Assembly (NCBI GenBank): GCA_037447655.1
Contig: JBBHKE010002414.1
Coordinates: 62,001-126,000, forward strand
Direction of reading: 5' to 3'
DNA: 64,000 nt
From: Zygnema cylindricum
Taxonomy: Eukaryota > Streptophyta > Zygnematophyceae > Zygnematales > Zygnemataceae
In this document: in pieces, positions 59,400 through 64,000 of the stretch
Position numbering within the stretch: position 1 is the first letter of the stretch
Layout of the letters: each line of letters starts with the position of its first letter
Made by a program: the position numbers and the translations under genes
Notes under the pieces: model-generated
What the model was told of the DNA's origin: nothing
Database searches by the model: none
The model's input: only the letters and a program-made list of their open reading frames with translations

Positions 59400-61390
59400 A
59401 TAGGCTTACTACAGAGCTGCAAATCTCTGCTGATACGACCATACATAATGACGTCACTTTATTGACAGGACAGCGAATCCATTCTATATATTGTTAGTTT
59501 AGACTTCTAGAAGCATATGCTATCCGACGGCTGAGATTAGTTCCCTAAAAGCCGATAACAGTTTCGGGCCGTCTATTTTATTTTCTAAAATCTGGTCGTA
59601 AGATTGCAGAATCCAGAAAGCACTCATTATAGGCGCACGCAAAAAACAAATCTAGATATTGTCGTTGAGCGGCCAGGATTCATTCTTGGAATTGTCCAAA
59701 TTGACTAACGGTCAGGATTCATTTTACTTCCATGATAATCCTGACAGAATCCGGCGCAGTAAAGTACGGAATACAACCAGGGCAGAGACACGTCGAGACG
59801 CATGCGCGAAGTATGATTGTCGTAATTCTACACAAACGACAAAATTCCGGGGATTCCACAATAGCGACCGAGTGGCAGAAATCCGTTCACAGATTTGGCG
59901 TCAGGCCATAAGACAAACTCTATTTGTTAGAGAACATTCAGAATAAAACGTTTCTTTTTTATATATCTGCCAGAGTAAACTATTGTACATTCTTTATTAC
60001 AAAAAAGTGTCAGTTCGTACAAATTTTGTACTTTTACACCCCTGTGGACTGTAATGTGCTACGAAGGAAGGCCGGAAGTTACGCAACCACAAGGAACCGA
60101 AGAAATTGTTGCCGTACGATGCTTCATGTACGGACAGCTCTCTATGTACGAGATCAATTGGCTGTCGGGCGGCCAGATGTATGTGTCCCACGTCGCGACA
60201 AATAATATTGGCGTGTATTGCTCGGAAAGACAATCTATCGTGCCCTTGTAGACGTGGCTCAAGCCTCGGCCCCTCCTTAGCGACAATTATAAAAGGGAGA
60301 CGGAAATTTGTAACTGTAGACATGGATACGTTTCAAAACTGGCACAAGCATCATTTTGTCACATTCCTAAGCTACAAAGTTAAGATTTTGTATGCTGTCT
60401 AGATGTCCACTAAGAAGCGCATCTGGCGATCAAATCGATAGATATGAACAGATAATATAATATCTGTAAGATTCTTATACTGGGACGTGGCGAGACGAAA
60501 CGGGCCTGTTAAAAAGCAGTACGAAAAAGAAACAGTGCCAGCTACAGTAATTGTCTTTTTTGTCTTTTTGCAGCCTTTAGTCAGTGGATTCTTAACGAAC
60601 TTTTACGGACCTTATTATTGTTTCTGTTGCGTAGCACTGGAAAAATTTGACCTAAAATTCCTGACGAACCCGGGAAGACAAAAAAAGAAAAAAACTTCAA
60701 GAAAAAAAAATCGGAACCATGGAATAATAGTCATTCCGGGCAGGAAATGAAAGATTAAAAAAAAAAAATGATTCCGTCTGGCAGAGAATTGTTCTTAGAG
60801 CGAATCCAAAATTCAGAAAAACGATTCTGTCTACGTGGTGATTTTTGGTTCACACACGGAGGTGCAATGAGATCTTATAAGATATTATACCCTAAGATCT
60901 ACGGCTCCAAAACGACGACTGCCGATATTTGGTAGATATCGCAAGTGTGTTAAAGAAGGTGCGTTCTCCAAGCTGTATCCGTACATAAAGACGTACACAA
61001 TTTGTCTTTTAGCGTAATAATTGTAAATTTTTGTCATCTATATTTCGTGCGGAGGATCTTCTGTGTTTGTCTTTGTCAATAAGATATTTGATAGGATTCT
61101 CTCGAATTCTGCACAATGGAGTTAATGATGACATTCTTTACATATTTGAAAGTTTGGAAAATAAGAACACGTGCAAAACAAAATGTGACGGACGTGACCG
61201 TACGAAACACAGTACCAATTGACTTGAGCCGACCAAAGAGGCAAAGACAACATAACACGACAACCCATTTAATTGGCAGCTTCAGCCAAAATTCATTTGG
61301 CTACTTGCGGGAAGATGCCACTTGAGACAAAGTTGGACCAGGGGATCGCGTAAAAACAAAAGAATAAAAAAGTGTTTTTTTAGAAATAGG
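59400..61390. other. Intergenic with LTR- or promoter-like fragments
   Basis: No protein-coding gene supported. 59675-59755 repeats a (G/C)CAGGATTCATT word directly and inverted. 60080-60300 has several GTACG words and a TATAAAAGGGAG box at about 60289, resembling an LTR or promoter, but no matching copy or borders are visible. Confidence 0.35.
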
Positions 61391-61396
61391 TACAGA

Positions 61397-61560
61397 ACAC
61401 CGTCAATCGCTATTAGAGTAAATAACGCCAATTCGGTGCCCTTTTTTCAAAAAAAAAAACCTTAAATCCAATCCATAACTCTATTTTTTTCATTATTCTA
61501 ATTAGGGTTTTTTTTCCAATTAGCGTTAATAATGGAAGTACACTGCGATGGAAATAGTGT
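61397..61560. mobile_element. Stowaway-like MITE, right end decayed
   Basis: Starts ACACCGTCAATCGCTATTAG, has the AATTCGGTGCCC and ATTAGGGTTTTT interior, and ends near TTAGCGTTAATAATGG before AGTACACTG, a corrupted terminus. Confidence 0.6.
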
Positions 61561-61938
61561 GGCGTACGGACAGGGTATCTCCGTACAAACTTGTACTTTA
61601 CGAATTAAAAATGTTTAAAAAGGCACTTAACATTATTACGCACACATGTGAATGTGCACTAGAAGAAAGAGACGCAAACTCGTCGACAAAAATCACGTTC
61701 TCATATGTTCGTCCGTCGACCGTGTGAACAACGCGACGGCGTACGAATTATCAGAATTTGTACGGATACACATTTTACTGTGGACATTTTAAGGGCGGGT
61801 ATTTATTATTCTGGACAACCCAACTTACAGTTAGTGATTAATTAGTATATATATTTTTTTTCAAAAAACAAATATTCCCGATTAGTGTTAATAACACTAA
61901 TTTTATTTTTCCGCTATTTATTCCTTTACTCTAATAGC

Positions 61939-62759
61939 TAGTGTTGTGTATCGGTAAGGATTTTCCGATAACCGATATGGGCCATTCTTCGGGGACCCGA
62001 TAATCGATATATTGGTACAATATATCGCTATCGGTCTTATCGCCGATAAGTAGCCGATAATATCGGCTACTTATCGGCGATAATGCCGATAACGATAACT
62101 ATCGGCGATAACTGTACGAACCGTACAGATAAATGTATGGCCTGTACACTCATATGTACGTCTTATTCCCCCGACAGTAGCCGGCATAATATATGTACGG
62201 CTTTAGTACGGCTCCAGTTAAAGCGATGTACCTTCCACATCCGACGCCGTGGCTTTGTCCCTTTCTTTTTTTAGATCCACTAAAAACCTGCCACGTGTCA
62301 TCCGTCGACTTTTTTGGCCAAAGCCGCCAAAAAAGCCATTCTGAGATGTCGGCGCTCATGCTGACCGTCCGCTCTTATTTAATCATTGAACGTCGTCCGT
62401 TCGATTCTAGCCGCGCGCATAATGTTATTCTGCATCCGTTGTACTTTGAGTCCGCCGTCTTTTTACCGTTTCATGATAATCAGTTTATCGGTACAATTCC
62501 GTACATTCCCGTCAAATTTATGTACAGTTAACCGCCCAAAAAGTAGTACAAAGTGCAACGTATTTTTTCGTCAATTTCCGTACATTTCCCGTAAAAAGCC
62601 GTACATTTCACGTAAATTTCCGTTCGGTTTATCGGACAGAAAGCATTCCGGACAGAAAGTACAGAAAGTACAAATATATCGGGACCGCTGACCGTTCGAT
62701 AACGACAACTATCGCTATCGGTGTTATCGCGATAAGTTTTTTACCGATACACAACACTA
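61939..62759. mobile_element. Non-autonomous hAT-like element, copy 3 (best preserved)
   Basis: Perfect terminal inverted repeats TAGTGTTGTGTATCGGTAA and TTACCGATACACAACACTA (19 bp). There is a perfect 8-bp target duplication CTAATAGC (61931-61938 and 62760-62767). The first 180 bp and last 60 bp are packed with TATCG/CGATA words, including a 45-bp palindrome at 62038-62082. No transposase frame, so it would need an element elsewhere for mobility. Confidence 0.9.
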
Positions 62760-62781
62760 CTAATAGCGATTGACGGTGTAC
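62760..62781. mobile_element. Right terminus of a Stowaway-like MITE split by the hAT element
   Basis: CTAATAGCGATTGACGGTGTA lies directly after the hAT copy. The part left of the hAT (about 61850-61938: TTAGTGTTAATAACACTAAT to TACTCTAATAGC) fits the interior of the same MITE. Its left terminus is not clear. Confidence 0.7.
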
Positions 62782-62996
62782 CATCAGTCAAAAAAAGGCG
62801 TCAAAACCGAGTGTGCTTTCACGTGCCGCAAGTGCTTTCTCGTTTTCTTTCGTAAATTACCAAATAGTATGCTACAAATTCTAAAGAGTTGGAGTAGGGT
62901 CGCATATCGTATCGAAAGGCCCTCTATATTTTTAGAGACAATATGGACAATGACTGTGTTGTTTCGCGCTTTCTAATTTTGCACTACACGATACGC

Positions 62997-63198
62997 TACA
63001 CCGCCAATCGCTATTAGAGTCAAGGATTAAATAGCGTCAAAAAAAAATTAGCGTTATTGATTCTAATTTAGTGCCTGAGACGTGGCAGATTATGGTCCAC
63101 GTACTTAAATAGCGTTATTAATTCTATTTTAGGTTTTGGGGTAAAAATTTAGGGGCACCGAATTAGCGTTATATACTATAATAGCGATTGGCGGTGTA
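62997..63198. mobile_element. Stowaway-like MITE, intact copy
   Basis: Inverted termini TACACCGCCAATCGCTATTA and TAATAGCGATTGGCGGTGTA are perfect over 20 bp; length 202 bp. The interior has GAGACGTGGCAGATTATGG and AATTAGCGTTAT. TA borders are consistent with a TA target. Confidence 0.85.
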
Positions 63199-63222
63199 CT
63201 CGATACACGGCTAGAGGTACAT

Positions 63223-63426
63223 TACACCTTTGAATCGCTATTAGCGCATAAAAATTATTAGTGTAAAGAAAAAATAAGCGTCATTCATTCTATTTTAGTG
63301 CCAGGAGACGTGGTAGATTATGGTACACGTCCTTAAATAGTGTAATATGTTTTATTTAAGGTATTAGGGTCAAAATTTTGGGGTGCCGATATAGAGTACA
63401 TAAGGCTAATAACGATTCACGGTGTA
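63223..63426. mobile_element. Stowaway-like MITE, second copy of cluster
   Basis: TACACCTTTGAATCGCTATTAG to CTAATAACGATTCACGGTGTA, 204 bp, with GGAGACGTGGTAGATTATGG inside. Confidence 0.8.
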
Positions 63427-63429
63427 CAC

Positions 63430-63630
63430 TACACCGTAATCGCTATTAGCGTTAAAGGTTTAATAATGTTAATGCAAAATTAAAATTAACAATACTAATT
63501 TAGTGCAAAGAGACGTGGCAAATTGTAGTCCACGTCCTTAAATAATGTTGTTAACTCTATTTTGTATTTTTTTGTCAAAAAAGTCACGACCGGATTAGTG
63601 TTATTAACACTAATAAAGATTAGCGGTATA
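63430..63630. mobile_element. Stowaway-like MITE, third copy of cluster
   Basis: TACACCGTAATCGCTATTAGC to CTAATAAAGATTAGCGGTATA, 201 bp. It begins only three bases after the previous copy ends. Confidence 0.8.
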
Positions 63631-63639
63631 TTGTAGTAC

Positions 63640-63900
63640 GACGTGAATCGCTATCAGTGCTAACAAGACTAATTCTGCGCCTCTAAACTACAACATTCAT
63701 ACTCGAAATATAATTATAAATAGTACCCCGGGAATCGCTAATAGCGTTTTTAGCCCTAATTCGGCGCCGCAAAATTTTGACCCTTGAACTTAAACTATAA
63801 TTAATAACTCTAACATTTTTTATAAGTTAATATAGGTAGTGTTTACGTAGCGTTGAATACTCTAACTTGGACACCTTTTAAATAGTGCCTTGTAAAAAGT
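63640..63900. mobile_element. Two truncated MITE left ends
   Basis: ACGTGAATCGCTATCAGTGC (about 63650) and CCGGGAATCGCTAATAGCG (about 63728) each resemble the family's left terminus, followed by CTAATTC(T/G)GCGCC. Their right ends are missing or lie in the decayed sequence up to the window edge. Confidence 0.5.
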
Positions 63901-64000
63901 GTGCCAATTCGTACTGAAATTCCTCTTTAATTTTTACATTCGTACAGAAAGACGGTTAGATAAAGACATCGCCACGCTAAAGTAAGTGCATAGACACAAA

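Noticed and set aside
59659-59946. 95-residue open frame MSLSGQDSF...
   Set aside because: No domain, atypical composition, and its sequence includes short direct and inverted GGATTCATT repeats, suggesting non-coding repeat DNA.

Overview
This window looks like nuclear DNA from a plant-lineage (streptophyte-type) eukaryote. It holds multi-exon genes with GT-AG introns of roughly 50-800 bp, a plant-type PPi-dependent phosphofructokinase beta subunit, a plant-type (SDP6-like) FAD-dependent glycerol-3-phosphate dehydrogenase, and a dense load of LTR retrotransposons and MITE-like elements. I cannot name the species. The gene density and the plastid-type ferredoxin suggest an alga or early-diverging land plant more than a flowering plant, but that is inference.

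Gene layout. A degenerate non-LTR reverse transcriptase fragment and a Harbinger-like MITE lie at 0.6-1.9 kb. An OsmC-family peroxidase-like gene (minus strand, 4491-7404, six exons) sits head-to-head with a UTP23 rRNA-processing gene (plus strand, 8354-10590, six exons). UTP23 converges on the mitochondrial FAD-glycerol-3-phosphate dehydrogenase (minus strand, 12410-17848, eight exons, 611 aa). The PFP beta gene is at 40564-46693 (plus strand, sixteen exons, 566 aa). A small three-exon [2Fe-2S] ferredoxin-like gene with a probable organelle transit peptide is at 51630-54171 (minus strand). A BTB/POZ gene with an in-frame stop and a frameshift is at 55829-57174 (minus strand). I assembled each intact gene by hand; splice phases agree at every junction.

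Mobile elements. 21401-36016 is a nest of three Copia elements. Copia-1 (minus strand, both LTRs) sits inside the gag of Copia-2 (plus strand, 900 and 898 bp LTRs, perfect 5-bp GGCGG target duplication). Copia-2 in turn sits inside the gag of Copia-3. The 3' LTR of Copia-1 carries a further MITE end. All three have a primer-binding site matching the anticodon arm of initiator tRNA-Met, the half-tRNA priming mode described for Drosophila copia. Three copies of a non-autonomous hAT-like element packed with TATCG/CGATA motifs (36190-36650, 47375-48172, 61939-62759) have terminal inverted repeats; the third has a perfect 8-bp duplication and splits the end of another MITE. A Stowaway-like MITE family (ends CACCGCCAATCGCTATTAG) is clustered at 61.4-63.9 kb, paired at 54.3-54.8 kb, and present as remnants in introns of OsmC and the dehydrogenase gene. 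A PIF/Harbinger-like family has three diverged copies, two with a perfect internal palindrome.

The host genes are separate housekeeping functions (rRNA processing, glycerol and sugar-phosphate metabolism, redox chemistry) and show no sign of a shared pathway or operon. There is one assembly gap (304 N at 57824-58127) in CT-rich low-complexity DNA. I did not find CRISPR, rRNA or tRNA genes.
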